Both the position numbers and the translations under genes were made by a program. Shown here in pieces: positions 48,337 through 58,265 of a stretch of 64,000 nt of DNA. Each line of letters starts with the position of its first letter. The stretch's first letter is position 1. Source of the DNA: Colwellia sp. 12G3 (GTDB lineage Bacteria > Pseudomonadota > Gammaproteobacteria > Enterobacterales > Alteromonadaceae); contig NZ_PJAQ01000043.1 in NCBI RefSeq assembly GCF_002836775.1, positions 185,350 through 249,349 of the forward strand, read 5' to 3'. The notes below the pieces were generated by a model, which saw nothing but the letters and a program-made list of their open reading frames with translations, was not told where the DNA came from and made no database searches.

Positions 48337-49668
48337 TTACTGAGGTAGAGTAGTTAATGGGCATTCAATCAGTATGTTTATACCTTTACCCAATTCACTC
48401 TTTATTTTTATTGTACCTTTAAGTTGCTCAGTTATTAAATTATACACGATAGACATACCCAAACCTGTTCCTCCTTGACCTCTTTTTGTTGTGAAAAAGG
48501 GTAACATAATTTGACCGATATTTTCTTCTGGAATACCACAACCATTATCTATATATTCGGCAATAATATTATCTTGCGTGGTTGAAACTTTTATATTAAT
48601 TTCGGGATTGTTATTATTTTCAAATGCATGATTACAGCTATTAAGTATTAAATTAGAAAAAATTTGTGACCATGCGCTTGGATAGGAATAGATGGTTAGT
48701 TTTTCTACAACATCAAGTTTTACATTTACACCATATTTAGTCATCTCTGTTTTGAGGCTTAATACCAAAGACCTAAGCGATTTTTCAACATCAAATATGT
48801 GGATATTTTGATCACTATGATCAACCGCCGTTTGTTTAAAATGATGAATTAAATCAGCTGCCCGGCCTAAATTGTGCTCTAACATAAACAGCAGTTTATA
48901 ACTCTCTTGAAGGAATGATTTAAATAGACCTTCTGATAGTCGTCCATCTTTCATTGCTTTTTCTAATTTTTTTATGGAATCAGTAATCGCCGAACTTGCT
49001 GTTATACTTATCCCTAAAGGCGTATTAACTTCATGGGCAATACCTGCGACAAGATTTCCTAATGCCGCCATTTTTTCAGATTCAACTAATTGTGCTGTTC
49101 GCTCTTTTATTGTCTTCTCTAATTTATCATTAATATCGTTAAGTTTTTGTTCACTTTGTTTCAAAGCCTGAGCATTAATAGCTCTACCAATTAAGTCCGC
49201 CAGACTGCTTACAAAAGTCGCTTCGTCTTCAGACCATTGCCTTTTATTTCCGATATGTTCACAGCAAATAATGCCAATCATTTCTCCTTTATGTCTAATG
49301 GGTACGTCAAGCATTGAGCTTATTTCTAAGGGCGTAAGATAGCCTTCACTAAATTCACTGGTGGCGTTATTTGTATGGGCATCATTAGCTAAAATAGCTC
49401 GTTCGCCTTTAAGTGCTAACAAATATTGAGGATAATCCAATGCAGAAATAGTTAAGACTTCTATTTCTGTTTGATGGTATGTATCAATAAGTAACTGGCA
49501 ATTTATTTCAGAATAATCACCTTTTACGAACCAAACACCAGCTCGTTGAATATTCAATCCTTTATGTAAAGAACTAATAACCAATCTATAAGCTTTTTCT
49601 AGTTCGCCATTATCAATTAAGGGCGACTTAGAAACTTGATGTAAAATATCTTCTAACTGTTCATTCAT
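48337..49668 (-). CDS. GAF-domain sensor histidine kinase
   Basis: This 443-residue soluble kinase has an N-terminal GAF domain (about 15-170) and a coiled-coil linker. The H-box is GIAHEVNTPLG (His near 214), followed by the ATPase boxes NSCNHAF, DNGCGI, FFTTKRGQGGTGLGMSI. It has no membrane segment. The start is 3 bp after the stop of the HD-GYP response regulator, so the two form one operon and very likely a cognate pair. Confidence 0.93.
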   Translation of the reverse strand: MNEQLEDILHQVSKSPLIDNGELEKAYRLVISSLHKGLNIQRAGVWFVKGDYSEINCQLLIDTYHQTEIEVLTISALDYPQYLLALKGERAILANDAHTNNATSEFSEGYLTPLEISSMLDVPIRHKGEMIGIICCEHIGNKRQWSEDEATFVSSLADLIGRAINAQALKQSEQKLNDINDKLEKTIKERTAQLVESEKMAALGNLVAGIAHEVNTPLGISITASSAITDSIKKLEKAMKDGRLSEGLFKSFLQESYKLLFMLEHNLGRAADLIHHFKQTAVDHSDQNIHIFDVEKSLRSLVLSLKTEMTKYGVNVKLDVVEKLTIYSYPSAWSQIFSNLILNSCNHAFENNNNPEINIKVSTTQDNIIAEYIDNGCGIPEENIGQIMLPFFTTKRGQGGTGLGMSIVYNLITEQLKGTIKIKSELGKGINILIECPLTTLPQ

Positions 49669-49671
49669 GCT

Positions 49672-51213
49672 TTATTCCTGATCGGGATTTTCAACTCTAA
49701 TATTGACGAAAAAATCAAATTGTTCAATTAAAACATCTGCAATCATTGGATCGAACATTTGACCTGTTTGTTCAATTATAAAGTTTTTAATAGCATCATT
49801 GCTCCATGCTTCTTTATAACAACGTTTAGAACCCAAAGCATCAAATACATCAGCTAGCGCAACTATACGAGCCTCGATAGTAATATCTGTACCAGATAAA
49901 CCTTGTGGATAACCTGTACCGTCCCATCTTTCATGATGGCCACAAGCTATTTTTGCTGCAACTTGAAAAATAGTTTGTGGTGATTTAGCTAATATTTGAG
50001 CACCTATTTGTGCATGACTTTTCATCACTTCCCAATCGTTACCTTCAAGCTTGCCCGGTTTATTAAGGATGTGGTCTGGAATTGCTATTTTCCCTACATC
50101 ATGAAGAGGTGAAGCGTAACGGATTATTTCAGCTTGTTCAGGAGATAACCCTATAGATAACGCCAATGCTTCACTGATGATTGACACACGTTTAACATGT
50201 GCTCCTGTTTCTTTACTTCTACTTTCAACGGCTTCACCTAAAAGGTATACAAGTTGGCGTTGTACATCAATCATATCCTCATTTTTGAGTAGCATTTCAT
50301 AGGTGAGTGATACATTGGCACAATACAGTTCTAATAATTCTAAATCATAGTCATCAATGTCTTGTTCTGAGATAATAGCGAGTACGTTTTGATGGCCAGA
50401 CGGGGTTTTTAAATAAGCAATATATCCGTTTTCAAACTTAATACTTTTCTCTGAATTCAATGCGTCATCAAATTTAGTCTTTATCTCATCGGGTAAAGAG
50501 TCGTAAGTCGTTAAATTATTTTCATTTCTATATTCTGACGTTGACGCCATAAAATATTGTTGTCTCTCATTGTTTTCTGGGTTCGGGAAAGTTGAAGCAT
50601 ATACAGCTTGCGATTTATAACCTTGTAATACTACAATTTGCTCTAAAACAGCGTTCGCAAAATTAGAAAGTGTCGAGCTTTTTAATACATTAGAGGTTGA
50701 TTCTAGAACATTATGTATGCCTTGGCGGCTTCGTTCTATGGTTTCAATATCACGATAAGAACGTATACTGGAATAAAATAGAGTTCTTAGTTTTTGCGTT
50801 GTTAATTCTGTTTTAGATTTGTAATCATTAATGTCATATTTACTGATGACTTCACTCTCGGGTGCTTGTCCAGACTGTCCGGTTCTTAACACCAGTCTTA
50901 CTTTATGATTTTCTAGTTCGTTTCTTACAAAATCAATTAGTTCAAGACCCGCATGCTCTGACTCCATCACAACATCAACTATGGCTAAAGCTATATCAGG
51001 GTTATCCTTGAATTTTATCATCCCTTCTGCTTTGGAGTATGCACTGATAATTTCAATAGGTTTATTATCGACGGTAAAACCACTCATTGTCATTTTGGTA
51101 ATGGTATGAACATCTGCCTCGTCATCGACGACCAAAACTAGCCAAGGAGCTAACTGAATTTCATTTGTAGGGGATTCTTCTTCGGTTGAAAATAAACTAT
51201 TAGACATAGGCAA
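49672..51213 (-). CDS. HD-GYP response regulator (receiver-DUF3369-HD-GYP)
   Basis: This 513-residue protein has an N-terminal receiver (LVVDDEAD; Asp80 probable acceptor), a middle DUF3369/GAF-like domain (about 165-310), and a cyclic di-GMP phosphodiesterase HD-GYP domain with His371-Asp372 (PLHDVGKIAIPDHIL), HHERWDGTGYPQG (GYP at 434-436) and further metal ligands. All key residues are present, so it should degrade cyclic di-GMP. It is the first gene of the operon with the GAF kinase. Confidence 0.93.
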   Translation of the reverse strand: MPMSNSLFSTEEESPTNEIQLAPWLVLVVDDEADVHTITKMTMSGFTVDNKPIEIISAYSKAEGMIKFKDNPDIALAIVDVVMESEHAGLELIDFVRNELENHKVRLVLRTGQSGQAPESEVISKYDINDYKSKTELTTQKLRTLFYSSIRSYRDIETIERSRQGIHNVLESTSNVLKSSTLSNFANAVLEQIVVLQGYKSQAVYASTFPNPENNERQQYFMASTSEYRNENNLTTYDSLPDEIKTKFDDALNSEKSIKFENGYIAYLKTPSGHQNVLAIISEQDIDDYDLELLELYCANVSLTYEMLLKNEDMIDVQRQLVYLLGEAVESRSKETGAHVKRVSIISEALALSIGLSPEQAEIIRYASPLHDVGKIAIPDHILNKPGKLEGNDWEVMKSHAQIGAQILAKSPQTIFQVAAKIACGHHERWDGTGYPQGLSGTDITIEARIVALADVFDALGSKRCYKEAWSNDAIKNFIIEQTGQMFDPMIADVLIEQFDFFVNIRVENPDQE

Positions 51214-51830
51214 CTTTAAGTGAAATAAATACTATCTGTTAAATATAGCTTAAAAATTCAGGACCCTAATTTTAAATTTACAATAGTTTAAAACTGCACT
51301 GGTCATACAGAACAAGACGCATGTGTTGTGGCTTGTTTAAACACTATTTGATATGAAACTCCTCCGTCTGCAATATAGCCTTGCAGCCGTCATAGAACTT
51401 GTGCTTGTTCTATAATTATATTTTTTTAATAAAATTAGTCTCAAAAACGATTTTGGGAACGTCCGCTTTACCAATGATTTTCAATTCTGCTGTCGAATGC
51501 CTTAGGTCAACTAACTAGTGCTCAGTTGACCTCGATAAACACTCTAAATTTCAAAATACTACTTCCCTTTTGCGGACATAAAAGTCATAACAACTAATTC
51601 ATGAAACTATATTCGTATATTTATTAGCATTAAGCCAGTGTTCATCAGAGAGTTCTTCAGCTAGCCATAAGTGACGGTTAGCTATAACTCGTTATGGGGC
51701 ACATTGCGCCTTAGCGAAATTACTCTATCTGTGATTAAAGGTATAATATTTCATTGATTTAATGAATTAATTAACAATTATTGTTATCTTACCTTAATCA
51801 TTATTATTATAATTTTACTCTGTAAAAACA
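51214..51830. other. 617-bp gene-free region with two inverted repeats
   Basis: The gap separates divergent regulator genes. AGAACAAG (51309-51316) and CTTGTTCT (51404-51411) bracket an inner hairpin CTGCAA/TTGCAG. A second inverted repeat, AGGTCAACT (51504-51512) and AGTTGACCT (51524-51532), has perfect 9-bp arms and may be a regulator site or a terminator. No gene is supported. The promoters of both flanking genes should lie here. Confidence 0.55.
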
Positions 51831-54485
51831 ATGCAAAAATATTTTGTTCCAAGCAAGCCAGAAGGGTCTCTTAAAAGAGACTATTTATTAAAGCATCTTG
51901 ATAATGCTTTGAAAGACAATGCTAAATTGGCATTTATTAAAGCCCCTTCAGGTTACGGTAAAACCTATCTTATGATCGATTATGCCCATCATATTAGCGG
52001 TAAGTTGGGCATTCCTGTTTGGACAACATTAGATGAAGATGATAATTCACCAGAAGCTTTTTTTGTTCATTCCATAACGCAATTAAAGGAAATTGGGGTA
52101 TTAAGAGAGAGTTTTTTTTATGATGAAAATATATCATTACTGAGATTTATGGACCGATTTATCGAAGAAGTTTCATTATTCGATAAATCGGTTTACTTAT
52201 TTTACGAAAATTATCAACATATAAATAATCAAGTACTGGTCGATCTTATGCAGCAATTGTTATTGGTTAACTCTACCAATATAAAGATAGTTGTGAGTAG
52301 TCGGCTAGAATTACCTTTTCCTGCGGCCAAATTTTATGTTAATGAAAGAATTGTTAAAATAACCCATGATGATTTGGGATTTTCAAAGGATGAAATAAAA
52401 GATTTCGCACAACTTATTCAGCCTGAACCGTTAAGTGATGATGATGCCGTTTTAGTTTTAAATCGAACTGGAGGTTGGCCAGCTATTGTGAGTTTAGCGA
52501 TCAAAAATGTTCATCTTACTGAATCCGATCACGATAAGCTTTTTGCCAAAGCGAATTCAAATTTATCTGAATTTTTTTACCAAGAAGTAATCTGTAATAT
52601 ATCCGAAGAAGAGCGGTTCAACTTGATTTCATTATCGGTAAGTCATTATTTATGTGAACCCTTAGCTGAAATATTAATTGGTGAAAATGACTACTTCGTC
52701 AATTTAGCTGGAACTGTTCCCATTATACATTTAGAAAATCAGCATCTATCACATCGGTTCGATTGGTTTATGTTGCAGCCCTTATTGAGAAATTATTTAT
52801 ATCATCAATTAACCAGTGTTGATGACGAACTGGCAAGAATATTACATGAAAGAGTAGGTGATTGGTTTTTAGCGCAAAAAATATATGTCGAAGCTGTTGA
52901 GCACTACATTAACGCGAAGCAATATCAAAAAGCAGTTGATATATTAGTGCCTAAAGGCATAAATATCATAGCAAGGGGATATTTTCCGCGCTTTAAAAAG
53001 TTAATTCATCAATTGCCTTATGAATACTTAATTTCCAATGTAAGCTTGTTGGCGTCTCAAGGTTGGTATTACGCATTAACGTTCCAACACACTAGTGCCT
53101 TATCGACAGTACAAACGATGGATAATCTGTTGTTAGATAATCCCGATTTGGTTGAACAATTTGGTGTGCAAATATTAGGTGTTAAAGGGGCTATAGCGCA
53201 TTTTTCGGATTCTTTGTATCAACATATTGATGCGATTAAAGCTGAGCTTGAAAAGAGCCCGTTAGCCATCCCTTACGTTGAAAACTCCTTGCGCTCTATA
53301 CTCGCATTTGATTATCTCAAATCAGATAACTTTGAAGGTTTAACGCACCTCGCGACACAGGGGTTATTTTTTGCCAAAGGAGGCAGTTTATTTTTTAGCA
53401 CTGTATATTTAAAAGTCACTTTTTCCATGATGTATTTTGCACTGGGTGATTTTGAAAAATGCCGAGAGGTGTGTTGCGAGGCACAAGATTTTATTGCTAG
53501 TCAAGAGCACGATAGTCGATTGGGCCATATCATTAATGTTATTCGTGGTATGTTGGCCTATGTTGAAGGTAATTTGGAACAAGCCAAATCATTATTTGAT
53601 GAGTCAGGGGAAATGGTGGTCAATCTCGCTGATCCGTCTTTTCTTGCCTGGTATTTCCCCACACATATTCAACTATTAACTGACTTAGGTTTGCTAGAAC
53701 AGCGTGAGATGTTAGTTGAACAACTTATGGATTTATCGCGCTCGCGTCATATACCTATATCAAGGACACCTTTAATTTATGAAGCCATTGACTGTTATTT
53801 GAACCAAAATAATTATGATGATGCCTACGCACTGTACGATAGTTTCAAGCATGAGTTAGCGTTATTATCAGCACCTAAAAACGGTCATTTGTTGTTTAAT
53901 GAAGAAATGATCGACTGTTTGGTCTTGGTAAGTAAAGGACGTTATAGCAAGGTTAGGAAAATACTAACGGATTTATCTCATCAATATGAATTGTCAGGGC
54001 GTGTACTGCAACAGCTAAAGTGTTTAATTATGTTAGTGAATGTGTATATTAAAAATACTAAAACTTCATTAGCCAAACAAACATTAAAAACGGTTGTTAC
54101 CTTTGCTAGTAAGCATAATATTGTTCAATATCTTGGCAGGTTAGATGCCACTGCTATTGGGTATTTATCAGAGTGGTCATTAACAGAATGGTCACCAAAG
54201 CGAAAAGCATTTATGGACCTTGTTTGTCAGCGTTTTGAAACACAGGAAAGTAAGTTGCCGTTTTCTACGGCAAATATTGAACCACTCACGTCGAGTGAAC
54301 AAAAGGTTATGGAGTTACTGGCGCTTGGTTATTCTAATCAACAAATTGCTGATAAATTATCATTATCAATCAATACAGTGAAAACTCACTTAAAAGTATC
54401 TTATGCCAAGTTGGGCGTAAACAATCGCATACAAGCGAATATACTCTTTAGTCAAATACATTTTTCTGATAATGACAAAGTGTAG
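51831..54485 (+). CDS. MalT-like LuxR-family transcriptional regulator
   Basis: This 884-residue regulator has an N-terminal NTPase domain with Walker A APSGYGKT (38-45), a long TPR-like middle (about 340-790), and a C-terminal LuxR helix-turn-helix (LALGYSNQQIADKLSLSINT, about 827-846). This is the MalT/STAND plan: ligand and ATP binding drive oligomerisation and activation of transcription. The inducer is unknown. It ends 7 bp before the convergent end of a GlxA-type regulator gene. Confidence 0.9.
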   Translation: MQKYFVPSKPEGSLKRDYLLKHLDNALKDNAKLAFIKAPSGYGKTYLMIDYAHHISGKLGIPVWTTLDEDDNSPEAFFVHSITQLKEIGVLRESFFYDENISLLRFMDRFIEEVSLFDKSVYLFYENYQHINNQVLVDLMQQLLLVNSTNIKIVVSSRLELPFPAAKFYVNERIVKITHDDLGFSKDEIKDFAQLIQPEPLSDDDAVLVLNRTGGWPAIVSLAIKNVHLTESDHDKLFAKANSNLSEFFYQEVICNISEEERFNLISLSVSHYLCEPLAEILIGENDYFVNLAGTVPIIHLENQHLSHRFDWFMLQPLLRNYLYHQLTSVDDELARILHERVGDWFLAQKIYVEAVEHYINAKQYQKAVDILVPKGINIIARGYFPRFKKLIHQLPYEYLISNVSLLASQGWYYALTFQHTSALSTVQTMDNLLLDNPDLVEQFGVQILGVKGAIAHFSDSLYQHIDAIKAELEKSPLAIPYVENSLRSILAFDYLKSDNFEGLTHLATQGLFFAKGGSLFFSTVYLKVTFSMMYFALGDFEKCREVCCEAQDFIASQEHDSRLGHIINVIRGMLAYVEGNLEQAKSLFDESGEMVVNLADPSFLAWYFPTHIQLLTDLGLLEQREMLVEQLMDLSRSRHIPISRTPLIYEAIDCYLNQNNYDDAYALYDSFKHELALLSAPKNGHLLFNEEMIDCLVLVSKGRYSKVRKILTDLSHQYELSGRVLQQLKCLIMLVNVYIKNTKTSLAKQTLKTVVTFASKHNIVQYLGRLDATAIGYLSEWSLTEWSPKRKAFMDLVCQRFETQESKLPFSTANIEPLTSSEQKVMELLALGYSNQQIADKLSLSINTVKTHLKVSYAKLGVNNRIQANILFSQIHFSDNDKV

Positions 54486-54492
54486 GGGGAGA

Positions 54493-55509
54493 TTAATCAT
54501 CATTTGTTATTTTAGAAAATTGTCGACGATAACTTATCGGTGGTATTCCTGTGTGCTGGCTAAAAAGTTTTGAAAAGGTACTTCTGTCTTTATAACCCAC
54601 TTTTTCAATTATTCTATCAAGGTTTAAGTCACTGGTTTCGAGTAGATATTTAGCTTTATTTATTCTTAATTTTTGTACATATTTAAGTGGTGTTATCGCC
54701 AATACTTCTTTGAATTTCCTGATTAAAGTACGTTCACTTGTCGCTAATGTTTTTGAGAGTTCTTGGACTGTAAAGGCTTCATTGATGTGTTGACTGATCC
54801 ACTCTTGGGCATCTTGAATGAGTTTATTATTATGTTCTCTTGCCTGGCTGAGTAATTGTTCTGGCGATATATTTATTTTCCTGGTATCAATTAGCATCGT
54901 TTTTGCTGTTTGTTGTAGAATATGTTCGGGTATAAATCTTTTCAGTAATAAAAGCCCTAATTGAAAGTGTGAAGTTGCTGCGCTGGCGGTAATTATATTT
55001 CCTTGCTCGATAATGAGTCGATCAAACTTTAACTGTGTTAGCGGATAACGTTTTTTATATAAATGTTCTAGCCACCACACGGTGGTACTTGTCTTATTGG
55101 TAAGTAGGCCTGCTTCGGCCAAAAAAAAGGTTGAAGTACAATTGGCACAAATTATAGCGCCACCTTGGTGCTGCTTAATTAGCCATTGATATAAGCTTAG
55201 ATAACACGATAATTTTTTTGTAAAGGATTTAGCTCCTTCGTACAATATCCCCGGGATATAAATCACATCAAATTGTTGTTTACTTTGCTCTGCCAATTCA
55301 TGGTTCATAGGTAAGCCATTACTGGTTTTTATTTCATTGTGTACAGAGGTGAAAAACTGCCAATGGAGGAGGGCTTGCTGTTCGTTAAGCTCTTTTCTTA
55401 AATGTGCATTAGCGACAACCAATACGTCAGCAAGCCCATGCAGACTTGACCCATAACACCCATCAATCGCAACAATTGCAAAACTGATCATTTTGGCTGT
55501 TTTCCCCAT
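54493..55509 (-). CDS. GlxA-type transcriptional regulator (DJ-1/PfpI plus AraC HTH)
   Basis: This 338-residue protein has an N-terminal class I glutamine-amidotransferase-like/DJ-1 domain (about 8-195; the nucleophile-elbow Cys is in IICANCTS) and a C-terminal AraC pair of helix-turn-helix motifs (about 235-335, ending with the FSKLFSQHTGIPP block). It is divergent from the nitronate monooxygenase-like gene, 79 bp away from its start, so it may control that gene. The ligand is unknown. Confidence 0.9.
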   Translation of the reverse strand: MGKTAKMISFAIVAIDGCYGSSLHGLADVLVVANAHLRKELNEQQALLHWQFFTSVHNEIKTSNGLPMNHELAEQSKQQFDVIYIPGILYEGAKSFTKKLSCYLSLYQWLIKQHQGGAIICANCTSTFFLAEAGLLTNKTSTTVWWLEHLYKKRYPLTQLKFDRLIIEQGNIITASAATSHFQLGLLLLKRFIPEHILQQTAKTMLIDTRKINISPEQLLSQAREHNNKLIQDAQEWISQHINEAFTVQELSKTLATSERTLIRKFKEVLAITPLKYVQKLRINKAKYLLETSDLNLDRIIEKVGYKDRSTFSKLFSQHTGIPPISYRRQFSKITNDD

Positions 55510-55588
55510 AAAATTGTCATTTTGAATGATATTACGCGGTTATTGATGATACTACAATGATCACTTCTTACTTTATATGGAAGTCATT

Positions 55589-56578
55589 ATGGCATTACCA
55601 AAACAATTCACAGGTAAGTTAGCCTTACCTGTTGTCAGTGCGCCGATGTTTTTAGCTTCGACACCTCAAATGGTGGTTGCCAGTTGTATAGAAGGCATCA
55701 TCGGCACTTTTCCTGCAGCTAATCAACGAACAAGTGAAGGGTTGGAGCGTTGGGTCATTGATATTAAACAATCATTAATTGCTTATGAAATTGCTTCAGG
55801 AAAGCAAGCGGCACCATTTGGCGTTAATGTAATTGTCCATAAAACCAATCCTAGAGTGAAGGCCGATTTAGCGCTACTGGTTAAGCATAAAGTACCTTTA
55901 TTGATCACTTCCCTTGGGGCGGTAAGTGATGTAGTTGATGCTGTTCATTCCTATGGTGGTGTTGTCTTTCATGATGTTATCAACGCAAGACATGGGCGTA
56001 AGGCTATGCAGGCAGGTGTTGATGGCCTTATAGCTGTCGCTGCTGGCGCAGGAGGTCATGCGGGTACCTTGCATCCTTTCGCCTTAATACAGGAGTTGAG
56101 GCAATTCTTTGATAAAACGATTATTTTATCGGGGGCTATCTCAACAGGAGCTGAAATTGCGGCAGCACTTTGTTTAGGGGCTGACCTTGCTTATATGGGC
56201 ACTCGCTTTTTAGCGACACAAGAATGTCAGATAGCGAATGAGTACAAACAACTGCTTATTGAATCTAGTGCCGAAGACATTATTTATACCAATGCTATCT
56301 CAGGAATCCCTGCTAGTTTCGTCAAAAAAAGTATCGAGAATGCGGGCTACGATTTAAATAATTTACCAATACCTGATGGTTTTGATATTGGCGCGGAAAT
56401 GTCTGATGACAATAAACATCATGAAAACGCTACTGTAACCGCTAAACCATGGAAAGATATATGGTCGGCTGGTCAAGGGGTTAGCGCGATTAAACACGTA
56501 ATTTCAATTAAAGAGCTAATTAATCAACTCTCTGAAGAATTCGAGCTTGCTATGTTAAAAGTGAAAGTCAAAAGCTGA
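55589..56578 (+). CDS. nitronate monooxygenase-type flavoprotein (2-nitropropane dioxygenase family)
   Basis: This 329-residue TIM-barrel FMN enzyme has PVVSAPMFLAS at the start, the GAGGHAGT phosphate loop near residue 150, and GADLAYMGTRFLATQE near 210. The family oxidises nitronates or acts as FMN-dependent oxidoreductases such as enoyl-ACP reductase FabK; the actual substrate is not certain. The ATG at 55589 has a GGAAG ribosome site; the upstream ATG at 55577 lacks one. It precedes a dead acyl-CoA dehydrogenase gene. Confidence 0.88.
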   Translation: MALPKQFTGKLALPVVSAPMFLASTPQMVVASCIEGIIGTFPAANQRTSEGLERWVIDIKQSLIAYEIASGKQAAPFGVNVIVHKTNPRVKADLALLVKHKVPLLITSLGAVSDVVDAVHSYGGVVFHDVINARHGRKAMQAGVDGLIAVAAGAGGHAGTLHPFALIQELRQFFDKTIILSGAISTGAEIAAALCLGADLAYMGTRFLATQECQIANEYKQLLIESSAEDIIYTNAISGIPASFVKKSIENAGYDLNNLPIPDGFDIGAEMSDDNKHHENATVTAKPWKDIWSAGQGVSAIKHVISIKELINQLSEEFELAMLKVKVKS

Positions 56579-56649
56579 AGCCAAATAAAGCAGTCAACGT
56601 TCAATAAACGCAATAATCTCAATAAATTTAAGAAAATAGAAAATAGAAA

Positions 56650-57003
56650 ATGACAAATTACCCAACACGTTTAACCGATACAATATACGACGATATTTGG
56701 TTACCCGCAGAAACTATCGAAGTACGTACCAAAGTAAGAGCATTTGCTGATTATGTTTGATGTTCTATTGCTCATCAATTAAATAATATACCCGAAGTTC
56801 TTAATACACTCCCTTGGCCGTTAGTTAAACAAATGGGGGAAGCTGGTCTTTTTGCTATACCATTTGAGAAAAAATATGGTGGTGCTGGGTTATAATTTAC
56901 AACCTTAGCAACTATGGTGATGTTAGAAGAAATTGACTAGGTAAATTCGGGTGTTGCTGCTGCACTTATTGATATGCAAGTAATTGACTTTATAGATATT
57001 TAA
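56650..57003 (+). pseudogene. acyl-CoA dehydrogenase N-terminal pseudogene
   Basis: One continuous frame reads as an acyl-CoA dehydrogenase N-terminus (RAFADYV, PWPLVKQMGEAGLFAIPFEK, KYGGAGL, then NSGVAAALIDMQ) but is broken by in-frame stops at 56758 (TGA), 56893 (TAA), 56938 (TAG) and 57001 (TAA). The stops are single-base changes, not frameshifts, and the catalytic C-terminal half is absent. An intact acyl-CoA dehydrogenase gene is seen at the window end. Confidence 0.85.
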
Positions 57004-57093
57004 CCGGGAGTGTTATTGGTAGTGGTAGGTAATTTACTATCTCAAAAGTTAAAAGTTATTTTTCTTTATATAACCAAACGGTCAATTTTTAAC

Positions 57094-57243
57094 TTAAAAC
57101 AACCTCGCCATTTTGAGTGGTTAGTTTAAATATAACTATGCCACGGTCGGGTTTACTTTTTGAAGGGGTTTTCAACACAAGTGAACATGAAAGAACGTTT
57201 ATAGCCAGAACGTGCAGGCTTTCTAATTTCAAGCTTATGTTTT
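57094..57243 (-). pseudogene. fragment of a MaoC-like dehydratase gene
   Basis: The stretch aligns with the C-terminal coding half of the intact gene at 62873-63316 (about 62922-63080): AACTATGCCACGGTCGGGTT and ACTTTTTGAAGGG are shared, with deletions and changes that break the frame. No start or N-terminal part exists. The gap between the two dead genes is non-coding. Confidence 0.8.
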
Positions 57244-57265
57244 ATTACGCAAAAACTAGATAATC

Positions 57266-58126
57266 TTATCGATGCAACTTTTTTCTAAACTGCGCAGGAG
57301 TTAGTGTGTTTGCTTTTGCAAATTGCGTTGTCAGATGACTTTGACTGTTGAAACCTAATTTGTCTGCAATGTGAGTAATGGCTAAATCACTGTGCAGTAG
57401 TAGCTCTCTTGCTCGCTCAAGACGTGTTTTAATAATAAATTGATGCACTGTATTACCAGTGACTTCTAAAAATAAAATCCTAAAGTAAGACGGACTCACG
57501 TGGGCTAATTGAGATAAGTTTGCAATGCTTAAGTCACCATCAAGATGGGTATGTATATAGGTCACGCTTTCTCGAATTCTTGGTAGTTGAGCCGAGTTTG
57601 AATTTAAGAGGATAGATTTTTTATTATGTAATATACGATCAATTTGCATTAACGTAGCTGATGATATAGCGTTCAAATAATCCAGATCTTCATCTTTATA
57701 CATACTACAGCTGGATATTAATTGCCTGATTAGAGCATCTAATAACGCATCATGAAGCACTATAGGCCCCATAAGACTCATCAATAATTCACCTATTTTT
57801 TTTGTTAGCGCGTTCGTTATAGGCTCTACATAAATTATAGAAAAATCAACATTACCTTTCATTTGATAAGTAATATCCACTCCCAAAGGAAACAATGTAA
57901 CTGAGCTGGATGACGATACCTCTAGGGTATTAGCTTGGACATTGGTCCCCGCAAACTGTAAGCCAAATACGAGAGCTGGTAATGCAATGGTTTTTGGTGG
58001 CTGTTCCGCACAAATAAAACGCTCGATATGAAAAGGCGTCCGTGTGGCTACAAATTGGCTCATAACCGGCTCTGCTTTTATGACATCAACCGCCAATCGT
58101 CTAGCTTCATCTATATTACTTCGCAT
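57266..58126 (-). CDS. AraC-family transcriptional regulator
   Basis: This 286-residue regulator has an N-terminal cupin-like/AraC-binding domain (about 40-150) and a C-terminal AraC DNA-binding domain (HLDGDLSIANLSQLAHVSPS, LGFNSQSHLTTQFAK). Its gene is divergent from the fused reductase-oxygenase operon, with 139 bp between the starts, and is its likely regulator. The ligand is unknown. Confidence 0.9.
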   Translation of the reverse strand: MRSNIDEARRLAVDVIKAEPVMSQFVATRTPFHIERFICAEQPPKTIALPALVFGLQFAGTNVQANTLEVSSSSSVTLFPLGVDITYQMKGNVDFSIIYVEPITNALTKKIGELLMSLMGPIVLHDALLDALIRQLISSCSMYKDEDLDYLNAISSATLMQIDRILHNKKSILLNSNSAQLPRIRESVTYIHTHLDGDLSIANLSQLAHVSPSYFRILFLEVTGNTVHQFIIKTRLERARELLLHSDLAITHIADKLGFNSQSHLTTQFAKANTLTPAQFRKKLHR

Positions 58127-58265
58127 AGGTCAATCTATTATTGAGTATTTATGTACCATTGATAATAGTCATTTTTTGTAATAATTGCAGTCTATTTATA
58201 AAATACTGACAATTTCAATCAGTCTATAGTGGCTTTATTGAACAACAACCACACAAGATACTCCT

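Noticed and set aside
56650-57003. Stop-codon readthrough or selenocysteine in the acyl-CoA dehydrogenase frame
   Set aside because: There are three kinds of stop codon in one frame and the catalytic half is missing; decay is the simpler explanation.
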